NCBI GenBank assembly: GCA_948473115.1
Contig: CAOKWI010000011.1
Coordinates: forward strand, 17,033-81,032
Source: an uncultured Lachnospiraceae bacterium
Lineage (GTDB): Bacteria > Bacillota > Clostridia > Lachnospirales > Lachnospiraceae
Direction of reading: 5' to 3'
DNA: 64,000 bases
A model generated the notes under the pieces. That model was not told the origin of the DNA, searched no databases, and saw only the letters and a list, made by a program, of their open reading frames with translations. Positions 1-8,525 of the stretch are shown in pieces; position 1 is the first letter of the stretch; every line of letters starts with the position of its first letter. Both the position numbers and the translations under genes were made by a program.

Positions 1-199
1 CGGCCATGTCCTTAAGGGAAGCCACGCGGATCATAAAAAATTCATCCAGGTTGGAAGCCGTAATGCTCAGGAACTTCAAACGTTCAAACAGGGGAATGCT
101 CTTATCTCTGGCCTCGTTCAGCACGCGGTGGTCAAACAGGATCCAGCTCAGTTCCCTGTTCGTGTAGTACTTGGAATTACTGAAATCTTTCTTAGACAT
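1..199 (-). CDS. ppk1: Polyphosphate kinase, N-terminal fragment (cut by window edge)
   Basis: The minus strand opens at an ATG at 199 and stays open to the window edge, giving 66 residues that begin [20 protein letters not shown]. The NRELSW motif, then FDHRVLNEA and [13 protein letters not shown], are the hallmarks of the N-terminal domain of polyphosphate kinase 1. That enzyme reversibly makes polyphosphate from ATP in the cytoplasm. The catalytic histidines lie beyond the edge and cannot be checked. Bases 200-266 hold only a short spacer to the next gene. The family call is secure from the NRELSW/NLDEFF pattern. Confidence 0.9.
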   Translation of the reverse strand, partial: MSKKDFSNSKYYTNRELSWILFDHRVLNEARDKSIPLFERLKFLSITASNLDEFFMIRVASLKDMA

Positions 200-266
200 A
201 ACCCTCACCCTCTGTTTCTGTTCATATTTTCTATATTGATACCTTTCCGCTGTTACGGCACACAGA

Positions 267-1628
267 TCAGTCTGTATCCCCGGCAGCAGAATCCTGACCC
301 ATCAGATAATCCACAAACTGCTGTGCCGTCCTGCCGGAGAGACCGCCGTGGGACAGTTCCCACCTGTTTGCCTCCAGCAGCAGTTCCTCCTCCGGCATGG
401 ACAGCCCATGGCGTCCTGCCAGCACTTTGACAATATTCTGAAACTGCTTCTTATCCGGCGCACCGAAATAGATCGTAACACCGAAGCGGGACACCAGGGA
501 CAGCTTCTCCTGCACCGTGTCACCCGTGTGCATGTCTTCCCTGATCTCCTCCCTGTCACTGTAGTTTTCACGGATCAGATGGCGTCTGTTGGATGTGGCA
601 TAGATCAGCACGTTTCCCGGCTTTTTCTCCAGTCCGCCCTCTATCACTGCCTTAAGATATTTGTATTCAATCTCAAAATCCTCAAAGCTCAGGTCATCCA
701 TGTAAATGATAAACTTATAGTTGCGGTTCTTGATCTGGCTGATCACATCATTGAGATCCTGGAACTGGTGCTTGTATATCTCTATGATGCGGAGCCCCTT
801 TCCGTAGTATTCATTGGCGATGGCCTTGATACAGGAGGATTTTCCCGTCCCCGCATCGCCGAAAAGCAGGCAGTTGTTCGCCTTTCTGCCCGCCACAAAA
901 GCGTCCGTGTTGTCCGTCAGCTTTTTCTTGGGGATCTCATAACCAACCAGCTCATCTAGCGTCACATGCGTTATGTTTAAAATAGGATCAATATGTACCC
1001 CCGTATTGTCATGGGACACACGGAAGGATTTGTGCAGCCCGAATTTTCCCACGCCATACTCTTTATAGAATTCCGTCAGAGTTTCCTTCATCTCCTCCGG
1101 CGTATGATCCCTGCAGAATTTCTCCGCCAGTTCACAGATGCGGGCACAGATCCTGGTATTGTAAACCCTGCTCTCCCGGCGGCTGCTGGCATAATCCTGT
1201 ACCAGGGAAAACTCAGGCACCTCAAGTGTCCGGACCATATCCGTGAAATCATAATCGAAAAACTCCTTAAAAATCACAATATCGTGCAGGGCAGCCTCAT
1301 TGATGGTGCCCTCGATCTCTCCCCTGATCTCACAGCCGCAGCTGTAGCTGTTCTCATTGTTCACCAGCAGATTGGTGAGATAACAATGCCACAGATTCCC
1401 GTGAAAACCATATCGTCCGGCCAGTTCGATCAGGCGGTGGATACAGTCGTAAAAAAGCTCCGCCATCCCTCCGCTGTCGCGGGGTCTGGTCTTTTCTCCA
1501 ATCTGGCGGAATAGGGCATCCGATATCTGGCGGGGAGCCGTATTGTAATTTGTCATCAGCCAAGCCATATCCTGGAGAAGATCACCCTCTTCCATATTTC
1601 TATATACAATCAGTTCCTTTTGACGCAT
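267..1628 (-). CDS. DUF815 family AAA-type ATPase
   Basis: A 453-residue protein starting [12 protein letters not shown] chose this ATG because GGGAGGAG lies just upstream; the longer frame to 1676 has no ribosome site. The C-terminal half has a Walker A motif GDAGTGKSS, a Walker B-like stretch [11 protein letters not shown], and a sensor region [10 protein letters not shown]. This is the DUF815 pattern of predicted AAA+ ATPases. The N-terminal half is mostly helical with no motif I recognise. The family's function is unknown; a cytoplasmic ATPase is all that can be said. It lies between ppk1 and pheA on the same strand. Confidence 0.85.
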   Translation of the reverse strand: MRQKELIVYRNMEEGDLLQDMAWLMTNYNTAPRQISDALFRQIGEKTRPRDSGGMAELFYDCIHRLIELAGRYGFHGNLWHCYLTNLLVNNENSYSCGCEIRGEIEGTINEAALHDIVIFKEFFDYDFTDMVRTLEVPEFSLVQDYASSRRESRVYNTRICARICELAEKFCRDHTPEEMKETLTEFYKEYGVGKFGLHKSFRVSHDNTGVHIDPILNITHVTLDELVGYEIPKKKLTDNTDAFVAGRKANNCLLFGDAGTGKSSCIKAIANEYYGKGLRIIEIYKHQFQDLNDVISQIKNRNYKFIIYMDDLSFEDFEIEYKYLKAVIEGGLEKKPGNVLIYATSNRRHLIRENYSDREEIREDMHTGDTVQEKLSLVSRFGVTIYFGAPDKKQFQNIVKVLAGRHGLSMPEEELLLEANRWELSHGGLSGRTAQQFVDYLMGQDSAAGDTD

Positions 1629-1769
1629 TTTCCTCACTCCTCCCGGCTCTTTCCAAGTGCTCCGTTTTCCGATCAAACGTGCCGTTTCCCGGCAATTTCA
1701 TGATTATTTGCCTGATTATTTCCCGATAACTCTTCGTCCATTTATCGATCGCTCCCTGATCATTCCCCC

Positions 1770-1884
1770 GATCTGCACACCCCGCCTCGCGGCCTGTGGT
1801 GCCCCGATTTGGTCACCGCAGCCCCACTACGCCTCCCAAATCGGGTCTTGCACCCCAGGGAAAGCATTTTTCAAACACGCTCTA
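1770..1884. repeat. Palindromic interspersed repeat overlapping the pheA stop
   Basis: This stretch has a hairpin CCCGATTTGG / CCAAATCGGG and ends in the 19-base motif ATTTTTCAAACACGCTCTA at 1866-1884. The same 19 bases recur at 32299-32317, and a version with two changes lies at 6180-6198. The block at 1775-1800 (CACACCCCGC, CGCGGCCTG) resembles an inverted form at 6138-6160. The pheA TAG stop lies inside the motif. It looks like a dispersed repeat placed at gene 3' ends, perhaps a terminator or mRNA stabiliser. Confidence 0.5.
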
Positions 1885-3006
1885 ATAATTTCCCAGGACC
1901 TTCATATTGCGCGCTTCCTCCCGCAGTCCCCTGAGAGCGTTCTTCACGGCGCTATCCGCCAGGTTCCCTTCAAAGTCAACGAAAAACCGGTATTCCCAGT
2001 TGCGTCCTTCGATGGGACGGCTCTCGATCTTGGTCATGTTCAGGTTATTATAGATGAAGTGGGACAGCATGTGATACAGGGATCCGCTTTCATGGGGCAC
2101 TTCGAAGCAGATGCTGACCTTTCCGGCATCCTTCCGGAAAATCTTCTGGTTCGTCACTATGATAAACCTGGTGGAGTTGGTGCCGGAGTGGTTCACTCCC
2201 TTCCGGAGCACCTCCAGGCCGTACACCTGTCCCGCATACTCACTGGCAATGGCAGCCTGATCCTTCTTCTGTTCCTCCGCCACCTTCTTTGCCGCAAAGG
2301 CATTGTTCTGCATGCTGATCTGCTGCCAGTCATAATCGGCGAGGAAGCGGGAACTCTGCATCAGGGACTGGGGGTGGGAATACACCGTCCTGATATCGGA
2401 CAGCTTCGTGCCGGGAATCCCCAGCAGACAGTGCTCAATACGGATGATCTGTTCCCCCACGATATAATTTTCATATTCCTGCAGCAAATCGTAAATCTCA
2501 TTGACAATCCCCGCAGTGGAATTTTCTATGGGAAGCACCGCGAAATCAGCGCTGCCCTCGTCGATGGCGCTCATGGCGTCCCGGAAGGTATCCACATGGA
2601 AGCTGTCGATCTCCTCCCCGAAATACCGGGTCATCGCCGCCTGGGAATATGCGCCCTCCGCGCCCTGGAACACCACTCTCGCCTTCTCCGTCTCCAGCCT
2701 GTCCACGCCGATGAAAGGCAATTTCCCGAGACTGCCGTTCTCCGCCAGAAGCTGATACTGGAGTTTCCTGCTCATGGACATAATCTGCTCAAAGAGTTCC
2801 ACGATCCCGTGGCTGTTGAACTCGTTATGGGCCAATGACTTCACTTTGGCAAGTTTTTCTGCTTCCCGCTGCCTGTCAAAGACTTTTTTCCCCGTTTCTA
2901 TCTTATATTCCGCCACCTGCCTGCAGACGTCCATACGCTTCTCATACAGTTCCACGATCTGACTGTCGATGACGTCAAGTTCATCCCGCAATTCCAATAA
3001 ATCCAT
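1882..3006 (-). CDS. pheA: Bifunctional chorismate mutase / prephenate dehydratase
   Basis: A 374-residue fusion that converts chorismate to prephenate and then to phenylpyruvate in phenylalanine synthesis. Residues 1-90 are an AroQ-type chorismate mutase helical domain (LRDELDVIDSQIVELYEKRMD, then KKVFDRQRE). Residues 110-285 are the prephenate dehydratase domain, with FQGAEGAYSQAA at its start and the catalytic NSTRFIIV region near the end. The last 80 residues are an ACT domain (LSHFIYNNLNMTKIESRPIEG), the likely site of phenylalanine feedback. The length is normal for P-proteins. The start MDLLELRDELD has a GGAG-like site upstream. No other aromatic gene is adjacent. Confidence 0.95.
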   Translation of the reverse strand: MDLLELRDELDVIDSQIVELYEKRMDVCRQVAEYKIETGKKVFDRQREAEKLAKVKSLAHNEFNSHGIVELFEQIMSMSRKLQYQLLAENGSLGKLPFIGVDRLETEKARVVFQGAEGAYSQAAMTRYFGEEIDSFHVDTFRDAMSAIDEGSADFAVLPIENSTAGIVNEIYDLLQEYENYIVGEQIIRIEHCLLGIPGTKLSDIRTVYSHPQSLMQSSRFLADYDWQQISMQNNAFAAKKVAEEQKKDQAAIASEYAGQVYGLEVLRKGVNHSGTNSTRFIIVTNQKIFRKDAGKVSICFEVPHESGSLYHMLSHFIYNNLNMTKIESRPIEGRNWEYRFFVDFEGNLADSAVKNALRGLREEARNMKVLGNY

Positions 3007-3433
3007 GCCATCCGCTCCTTTTTTTCCAATATCAAATCACATAATTTCAGGGAAAACCAAAGTACAATCCTCCAGCGTTTCCGTATCATTTTCCGAAATG
3101 TAAATCTCCGCAGAAGCAGCCAAATCGTTTGCATGTGCCTGTCCTCGTAACAGTTCAGACAGGGCACTGAACTGTTACGGTGATGCACAAAAAATGAGTT
3201 TTCAACTCATTTTGGCGCCTGCAAGTCTCGCAAAATTGTATGGAAATGCAATTTTGACTTCGCGGGAGGGGCTGTCTGAACTGTTACCTGTCCCACAACT
3301 ACAATCATCTTATACCAAAACAAACTTGATAGCAAGTAAAAAGAGTTGTATACTTAAGGTTAGAGAGTGTCAGAGACATGATAGCCAGAAGGTGTCAGAG
3401 ACATTATAATCAGAAAGAATCGAGGCATTGATT
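3007..3433. other. Gene-poor spacer with a 141-bp inverted-repeat element
   Basis: No credible gene lies here. Bases 3147-3287 form an element bounded by 16-base inverted repeats, GTAACAGTTCAGACAG and CTGTCTGAACTGTTAC. A second inner arm CTGAACTGTTAC lies at 3167-3178, so the left arm could pair with either partner. The interior contains a small hairpin AAAATGAGTT/AACTCATTTT. The core GTAACAGTTCAG also occurs at 15466-15477 and near 61343, so it is an interspersed family. Bases 3288-3433 should contain the promoter of the next gene, but I see no convincing -35/-10 pair. Confidence 0.6.
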
Positions 3434-4453
3434 ATGAACAAAAAGCAGAAAAGTATTCTGATCGGTTTTGTGACAGCGCTCCTGCTGATCACCCTGTTTG
3501 CGGCGATGGCCTTCCTGAACCGCATACCCATGAATCCGCAGGGCACCATAGGCAATACTGCCGGCAACCTGAATAACAGCGGACTGTTTTGCGAGCATAA
3601 CGGCGCCGTATACTTTGCCAATTCCTACGACGGCAACAGTCTTTACGCCATGAACCCCGATGAAAGCGATATCCGAAGGCTGAATTCCCTGGAGGTACAG
3701 AATATCCTGGCCGGCGGAAAATATCTCTACTATTTCCAGACAGGCTCCAACTCCACCTCCGGCCTGGGGCAGGTGCAGGGCAGAAGGTCCTTTAACCGCT
3801 GTAACCTGAAAGGCAGGGATACCACTACCCTGACCACGGATGTAGTGGTGACGGCACAGCTGGTAGACAATTACCTCTATATGCTGACCTCCACCAATTC
3901 CGGTCCCTCCTTCTATAAGATGAAAATCGATAAGTCTGACAAGAAAGTGCTGGCAGCGATTCCCATCAATCCCGCCTGTGCCCAGGACAGCGTCATCTAC
4001 TATAACGGCGTGGAGACCGACCATTATCTGTATGCCCTGAATACTGCAAACGACACCCCCACGGAAGTGTGGGCGGGCAATCTCTGGTACCCCATTCTGT
4101 CGGATCATTACGTCTACTATATGGACGTGGCCGAAAATTACAGACTATGCCGCTATTCCCTGTCCCAGGGAGTGATCGAAGTGCTGACCAATGACAGGGT
4201 GGACTGCTTTAATGTGGGGAGCGGGTATATTTATTACCAGAAAAACAGCAGCACGCCACAGCTGATCTGCATGAGAACGGACGGCTCCAACGCTTTTGTT
4301 GTCGCCGAGGGGAATTACACTGACATTAACATGACTTCCCAGTACATTTACTTCCGGGCCTTTGACGACCCGTATACCACCTACCATTCCTTCATCGGAA
4401 GCAGTGGCTGCTCTGAGTTTACGGCAGCCCTGGAGGCAGTGCCTGCGGAATGA
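3434..4453 (+). CDS. DUF5050-like exported beta-propeller-type protein
   Basis: A 339-residue protein with a short cytoplasmic start (MNKKQKSILIGF), one hydrophobic helix at about residues 8-28, then an extracellular domain of repeated blades. The blades follow a pattern such as GAVYFANSYDGNSLYAMNPD and YLYYFQ, where a 'you see Y/F ... L..M..DG' unit recurs about every 45 residues. This resembles DUF5050/TolB-like propellers of Firmicutes, anchored outside the membrane. I took the ATG at 3434 because GAGG lies 8 bases upstream; an in-frame TTG precedes it. Substrate or partner is unknown. It runs convergent to the ArsR gene at 4476-4823. Confidence 0.7.
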   Translation: MNKKQKSILIGFVTALLLITLFAAMAFLNRIPMNPQGTIGNTAGNLNNSGLFCEHNGAVYFANSYDGNSLYAMNPDESDIRRLNSLEVQNILAGGKYLYYFQTGSNSTSGLGQVQGRRSFNRCNLKGRDTTTLTTDVVVTAQLVDNYLYMLTSTNSGPSFYKMKIDKSDKKVLAAIPINPACAQDSVIYYNGVETDHYLYALNTANDTPTEVWAGNLWYPILSDHYVYYMDVAENYRLCRYSLSQGVIEVLTNDRVDCFNVGSGYIYYQKNSSTPQLICMRTDGSNAFVVAEGNYTDINMTSQYIYFRAFDDPYTTYHSFIGSSGCSEFTAALEAVPAE

Positions 4454-4475
4454 CCCGGGCGTAAGGTTCCGTCTT

Positions 4476-4823
4476 CTATTCCTCGATATGATCCAGTCCC
4501 TGGCTGAGGATTGTCACAATATGGTCATCCGCCAGGGAATAGAAGATTGTCTTTCCATCCCTGCGGTTCTTCACCAGATCCATCTGTTTCAGCACCCTGA
4601 GCTGGTGTGAGATGGCGGATTGGGACATTCCCAGCACAGCCGCAATATCATAGACACACATTTCCGAGCACAGCAGCACATACAGGATCTTTAATCTCGT
4701 GCCGTCCCCGAAAACCTTAAAAAGCTCAGCCAGATCCTGTAATTCCTCCTCCGGCGGCATTTTCTCGTCTATCTGCTTCAATGTCTGTTCCTTTACATGA
4801 ATATAAGCAGGTGTCTCCATCAT
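4476..4823 (-). CDS. ArsR/SmtB-family metal-responsive repressor
   Basis: A 115-residue winged-helix repressor. The recognition helix is in MCVYDIAAVLGMSQSAISHQLRVLK and the wing in NRRDGKTIFYSLAD. The C-terminal helix carries D99, H101, H112 and E115, which is exactly the D-x-H-x10-H-x2-E spacing of the zinc-binding alpha-5 site in SmtB and CzrA. Zinc or a similar ion is therefore the likely inducer; the alpha-3 cysteine pair of the cadmium/lead sensors is only half present (MCVYD). The start has AAGGA upstream. No metal transporter is next to it, so its target must be elsewhere or one of the neighbouring genes. Confidence 0.88.
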   Translation of the reverse strand: MMETPAYIHVKEQTLKQIDEKMPPEEELQDLAELFKVFGDGTRLKILYVLLCSEMCVYDIAAVLGMSQSAISHQLRVLKQMDLVKNRRDGKTIFYSLADDHIVTILSQGLDHIEE

Positions 4824-5032
4824 TTTCTCTTCCTTTCGCTGTCTATATCATATCACAGTTCCCCATATTACCGCAAGCCAACAACAGTTCCGCCTTCGGC
4901 CAAGCAGCTACGCAAGTCAGCCCCGCCGCGAAGCCCCTCTTCATTTTTGCCTTATTTTTTGTTATAATCTATTTCAAGATCAATTCCACAGGTAATCCGG
5001 TATCCACAGATTGACGCATAAAGGAGATTTTC

Positions 5033-5575
5033 TTGAAAAAGCGATGGAATCATAAAGTCAATAACCCCGCTGCAAGCAACGGGGCATGGAGTTTGAAGCG
5101 CCCCAAGGGCAATGCGTCCATAGGACGCTATGGTATTGACCCTCGCGGCATTCGCCAACTGTCCGTGCAAGCACGGTCGCTTGGCTCATTGCCCGCGGGA
5201 ATAACAGCAGTTCTAATTACGCTCATGCTGTGCCTGATCCTGGGTATCAGCCTGAATGCCATATTGGCTCCCTCTTCCGGCGGCACAGACTGTGTGGCTG
5301 ACATTTATCAGGAAGGTGAACTGCTGGCAAGCTTCCCCCTGGACGGCTTCGATGCTCCTTACCGGTTTACCGTCACCGGTGAAAACGGCTGCGTCAATGA
5401 ACTGGAAATCCGTTCCGGCAGTATCGGCATGGTATCCGCGGACTGCCCTGACAAGCTCTGCGTCCACCAGGGATTTATTGACCGGCCGGGGCTTCCCATT
5501 GTCTGCCTGCCTAACAGGCTGGTGATACAGCTCCGAAAGGCGGATCCTGAGGAAATCGATGTCATTGCCCGCTGA
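5033..5575 (+). CDS. NusG domain II-containing membrane protein with repeat-encoded N-terminus
   Basis: A 180-residue protein. After MKKRWNH, residues 8-57 are encoded by the interspersed repeat at 5056-5204. One transmembrane helix follows (about 60-80, VLITLMLCLILGISLNAIL), then an extracytoplasmic NusG domain II fold with the typical CPDKLCVHQGFI motif. Such proteins are commonly followed, as here, by a Gx transporter gene, and often by a flavin transferase involved in Rnf/Nqr-type redox systems. The usual N-terminus is just a few residues before the helix, so the repeat looks like an in-frame insertion. The upstream site AAGGAGATT supports the start. Confidence 0.8.
   Translation: MKKRWNHKVNNPAASNGAWSLKRPKGNASIGRYGIDPRGIRQLSVQARSLGSLPAGITAVLITLMLCLILGISLNAILAPSSGGTDCVADIYQEGELLASFPLDGFDAPYRFTVTGENGCVNELEIRSGSIGMVSADCPDKLCVHQGFIDRPGLPIVCLPNRLVIQLRKADPEEIDVIAR
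5056..5204 (+). repeat. Interspersed repeat family E, copy 1 (149 bp), inside a gene
   Basis: Starts AGTCAATAACCCCGCTGCAA and ends GCGGGAATAA. It is nearly identical to 25300-25466 over about 120 bases, apart from a variable internal hairpin (GTGC-AA-GCAC here). The first 25 bases form a hairpin CCCCG..CGGGG. Shorter relatives that keep only the two ends lie at 18521-18575 and 59877-59932. Confidence 0.85.
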
Positions 5576-5612
5576 GGGGCATTCTCGGCTGCCCGCAAAG
5601 GAGGCTCTCCCC

Positions 5613-6122
5613 ATGAGTACTAAAATATCTGCGCAAAAACTAACCGGCCTTGCCCTGTATACCACGCTTTCACTGGCCGTCTATGCCATAGAGAGCGCCA
5701 TTCCCCCGCTGGTTCCCCTGCCGGGTGTCAAGCTGGGGCTGGCCAACATCACCACTCTGATCCTTCTGCAGCAGGATTCCGCGAAGGATGCTTTTACGGT
5801 GCTGATCGTCAGGCTGCTGCTGTCCACACTATTGTTCGGACAGATCTTAAGCCTGTTCTACAGCCTTTCCGGCGGGCTCCTCAGCTTCGCCGTCATGTAC
5901 CCGGTCAACCGCCTGCTGCAGAGAAAGCTTCCCTTCCTCACAGGCGCACTGGGCGGGCTCTTCCACAATCTCGGACAGCTTCTCACCGCTTTTGCCGTCA
6001 CCGCAACGGCGGGAGTGTTTACCTATTCTCCTTACCTTGCCGTAAGCGGTATCCTTACCGGCCTGTTCACAGGGTTCTGCGCCCACTTCGCAGGGCGGTA
6101 TCTGCTGCCACGTTTAAAATAG
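5613..6122 (+). CDS. Gx transporter family protein (heptaprenyl diphosphate synthase component I-like)
   Basis: A 169-residue polytopic membrane protein with about five helices. Motifs include the N-terminal LALYTTLSLAVYAIESAIPPLVPLPGVKLGLANI, where G-x residue pairs give the family its name, and the central GLLSFAVMYPVNRLL and LFHNLGQLLTAF. The family (Hpre_diP_synt_I) is related to ECF-type substrate-binding subunits; the substrate is not established. It follows the NusG-domain-II gene by about 40 bases and is probably in one transcript with it. AAAGGAGG lies 8 bases before the chosen ATG; the longer frame to 5559 lacks such a site. Confidence 0.85.
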   Translation: MSTKISAQKLTGLALYTTLSLAVYAIESAIPPLVPLPGVKLGLANITTLILLQQDSAKDAFTVLIVRLLLSTLLFGQILSLFYSLSGGLLSFAVMYPVNRLLQRKLPFLTGALGGLFHNLGQLLTAFAVTATAGVFTYSPYLAVSGILTGLFTGFCAHFAGRYLLPRLK

Positions 6123-6124
6123 CG

Positions 6125-6184
6125 CCTGCTTTCCAATGGTGTGCAGGCCGCAGAGCGGGGCGTACCGATGGCAGGAATGATTTT
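6125..6184. repeat. Palindromic interspersed repeat at the folBK 3' end
   Basis: The segment has GGTGTGCAGGCCGCAGAGC and GGCAGGAATGATTTTTCAAA and runs straight into the folBK stop. The block GTGTGCAGGCCGC..GCGGGGCG is an inverted relative of 1775-1800 beside the pheA stop, and the TTTTTCAAACA motif is shared with 1866-1884 and 32299-32317. No gene fits in it. Confidence 0.45.
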
Positions 6185-7012
6185 TCAAACATGCTCCAGG
6201 AGCTGTGTAATGGTCTTTCCCAGGATGGGATGCCTGTAATTAGGCGCCAGCATATGCAGGGGCTCCAGCACAAAACGGCGGTTTTCCATATCCTGGTGGG
6301 GGATCACCAGCGCGTCATCCTCATAAACCAGCCTGTCATAAAAAATAATATCCAGGTCCAGCGTCCTGGGTCCCCAGCGCAATTCCCGCACCCTTTCAGC
6401 AGCGGCCTCGATCTCATGCAGCGCCTCCAGCAGTTCCCGGGGCGAGAGCAATGTCTCTATCTCGATGGCGCCATTCAGGAAATCCTCCTGCGCAACGCCG
6501 CCATAAGGCTCCGTCACGATCAGCTCCGATACCCTGCGCACAAGGATCAGCGGATGCTCCCCCAATGCTTTTACAGCCTCCCGGATATACTGCCTCCTGT
6601 CCCCCATGTTGGAACCCACACTCAGGAATACCCTGTGCCACTGCCTGTGCACCTTCACGGAGACACAGCCGAAAGGCTGTTTGATCGGCGCCTCCGGCTT
6701 CCGGATCTCCAAGTCAACACCACATATTAAATCGTATCTTAACAAAACCGCCTCAGTCAATCTTTCAGCCACTGTCTCTATTAAATTGCACGTGTTTTCT
6801 TCCATCCATCCGGTGATGAACCCGCACACGTCCCCGTAATCCGTAGCTTGCTCCAGCCGGTCTGATCTGCCGGCCTTTCGCGTGTCCGTATACAGTACCG
6901 CGTTGACCAGAAAAGTCTGTCCTTCTCTCTTCTCTTCCGGAAACACTCCGTGATATGCGTACACCTCCAACAGTTCAATCCGGATTTCATCCTCTGCATT
7001 CTCCAGATACAT
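6185..7012 (-). CDS. folBK: Fused dihydroneopterin aldolase / HPPK
   Basis: A 275-residue fusion catalysing two successive folate steps. Residues 1-120 are dihydroneopterin aldolase (IRIELLEVYAYHGVFPEEKREGQ, then LIETVAERL), which makes 6-hydroxymethyl-dihydropterin. Residues 130-275 are hydroxymethyl-dihydropterin pyrophosphokinase, with VFLSVGSNMGDR, the RWGPRTLDLDIIFYD signature and VIPHQDMENRRFVLEPL. I start it at MYLENAEDE because AGGAGG precedes that ATG; the longer frame to 7093 is unsupported. It is the last gene of the leftward folate operon, about 90 bases after folP. Confidence 0.95.
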   Translation of the reverse strand: MYLENAEDEIRIELLEVYAYHGVFPEEKREGQTFLVNAVLYTDTRKAGRSDRLEQATDYGDVCGFITGWMEENTCNLIETVAERLTEAVLLRYDLICGVDLEIRKPEAPIKQPFGCVSVKVHRQWHRVFLSVGSNMGDRRQYIREAVKALGEHPLILVRRVSELIVTEPYGGVAQEDFLNGAIEIETLLSPRELLEALHEIEAAAERVRELRWGPRTLDLDIIFYDRLVYEDDALVIPHQDMENRRFVLEPLHMLAPNYRHPILGKTITQLLEHV

Positions 7013-7105
7013 GTTTTTCTCCGCCTCCTTCCAATAGCTGCCGTTCACTCCGCGACCATGCCTGCTTGCCAGGGCACGGTGCACAGGGACCACAAAGCAT
7101 CGGTT

Positions 7106-7912
7106 TCACGCGCGCAAAATCGCCTCCGCCATTTTAATCGCACGGACATTCTCCTTCACATCATGGACCCGCACAAACATACATCCCTTCATGACCCCCA
7201 TGACCGTAGTGACCAACGTGCCCTCCACCCGCTGGTCAACAGGCAGATCCAGGGTAAGACCCACCACGGATTTCCGGCTGCATCCCAACAGGAGCGGGTA
7301 TCCCAGTTTACCAAGCTTCTCCAGATGATGGACAATTTCCAGATTCTGCTCATAGTTCTTGGCAAATCCCACTCCAGGATCCAGAATGATCTTTTCCCTG
7401 TCAATACCCGCCTGCTGTGCCAGCCGCACCGACTCTGACAGATCCGCCGCCACATCCTCCAGGAAGGAAGCGTATTCAGGCCTCTTTCTGTTATGCATCA
7501 GGCAACAGGGCAGACCGTTCTTTGAAATAACTTCTGCAATTTTATCATCGTTTTTCAATCCCCAGACATCGTTGATCAGATCTGCTCCCGCGGCAATTCC
7601 CGCCTCTGCCACCTGTCCTTTGTAAGTGTCCAGGGATACAGGCACATCAAAATTTGCTTTCACTGCCTCGATCACCGGAACCACTCTGTAGATCTCCTCC
7701 TCTTCGGAGACCGGGATATGGCCGGGGCGGGTGGACTCCCCTCCGATATCGATGATATCGGCGCCCTCCCCCAGCATCTCCTCCACGTGTTTTAACGCCT
7801 GCTCCTTCCGGTTCCACTTTCCGCCGTCGGAAAAGGAATCTGGGGTCACATTCAGGATCCCCATCACATAAGTATGCCCTGTTGTAGCGTATTCCCTGCT
7901 GCCAATTCTCAT
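7106..7912 (-). CDS. folP: Dihydropteroate synthase
   Basis: A 268-residue TIM-barrel enzyme that joins p-aminobenzoate to the pterin pyrophosphate; it is the sulfonamide target. Both signatures are present: MGILNVTPDSFSDGG near the N-terminus and GADIIDIGGESTRPG at about residue 50. Later LINDVWGLK, LDPGVGFAKNYEQN and LGCSRKS are also typical. The start MRIGSREYATTGHTYVMGILN matches the usual length in Clostridia; an upstream in-frame ATG at 7945 would add 11 residues but has no better ribosome site. It lies between the HD hydrolase and folBK. Confidence 0.94.
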   Translation of the reverse strand: MRIGSREYATTGHTYVMGILNVTPDSFSDGGKWNRKEQALKHVEEMLGEGADIIDIGGESTRPGHIPVSEEEEIYRVVPVIEAVKANFDVPVSLDTYKGQVAEAGIAAGADLINDVWGLKNDDKIAEVISKNGLPCCLMHNRKRPEYASFLEDVAADLSESVRLAQQAGIDREKIILDPGVGFAKNYEQNLEIVHHLEKLGKLGYPLLLGCSRKSVVGLTLDLPVDQRVEGTLVTTVMGVMKGCMFVRVHDVKENVRAIKMAEAILRA

Positions 7913-7995
7913 TTCATCCACCACGCCTTTCCCTGCATATGGCATTTATCCCGCACCATTTTCACAGGTTACTTTCGACCAGCTCCTTATGCCGC

Positions 7996-8484
7996 TCAAT
8001 ACCGGATGCTGCGGTTCTTCTTATCGCCCTTCCAGTTACACTCCTTCTCCGCCTCACAGATAAAGCAGGGACGGCTTGCCTTATCCGCGCGGTAAAGGAT
8101 TCCTGTCAGCCCTCCGGCGGAAGCGGATGCACTCTCCCTGTGGGAAAGGATCGCACTTACTATAACACCTGTATCGTTTTCGTCAAACCCACAGTCATGC
8201 AGGATCGTCGGGGCAATCTCCGCGCTTGCCTGTTCGTGGGGGATCCCGCTGCTGTATTGCAGATGCTTTCCTATATCATGCAAAAGGCCGGCCGCATAGA
8301 TGACTTCTTCATCAAATCCCTGCTGCTCCTTCAGATTCAATATCATTCCGATCCTCGCCACATCCAGAAAATGCGCCATATCATGACGGCAGAAGCAACG
8401 CTCTGCTTCTGCCGCTCTGTTCGCATCCAAGTGTTCCATAAATAAATTATGCTTCAATATTCTGTCTATCCTGTCCATTTTCAT
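7996..8484 (-). CDS. HD-domain phosphohydrolase within the folate operon
   Basis: A 162-residue protein with the metal-binding HD pattern: H in CRHDMAHFLDVAR, HD in AAGLLHDIGKHLQY, a histidine in GIPHEQASAEIA, and a late D in LYRADKASRPCF. It ends with a short cysteine-bearing tail (CFICEAEKECNW) that looks like a small metal site. HD proteins usually remove phosphate from nucleotides. Its place between folE and folP suggests action on dihydroneopterin triphosphate or its monophosphate, a step with no dedicated gene here. That role is inference from position only. It is about 40 bases downstream of folE. Confidence 0.8.
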   Translation of the reverse strand: MKMDRIDRILKHNLFMEHLDANRAAEAERCFCRHDMAHFLDVARIGMILNLKEQQGFDEEVIYAAGLLHDIGKHLQYSSGIPHEQASAEIAPTILHDCGFDENDTGVIVSAILSHRESASASAGGLTGILYRADKASRPCFICEAEKECNWKGDKKNRSIRY

Positions 8485-8525
8485 TCCCCGAACTCTTCAT
8501 CTCTTCATCCCCCACACTACAGCCA

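Noticed and set aside
1657..2838. Plus-strand frame of 393 codons
   Set aside because: It is the complement of pheA, without a ribosome site or recognisable domain.
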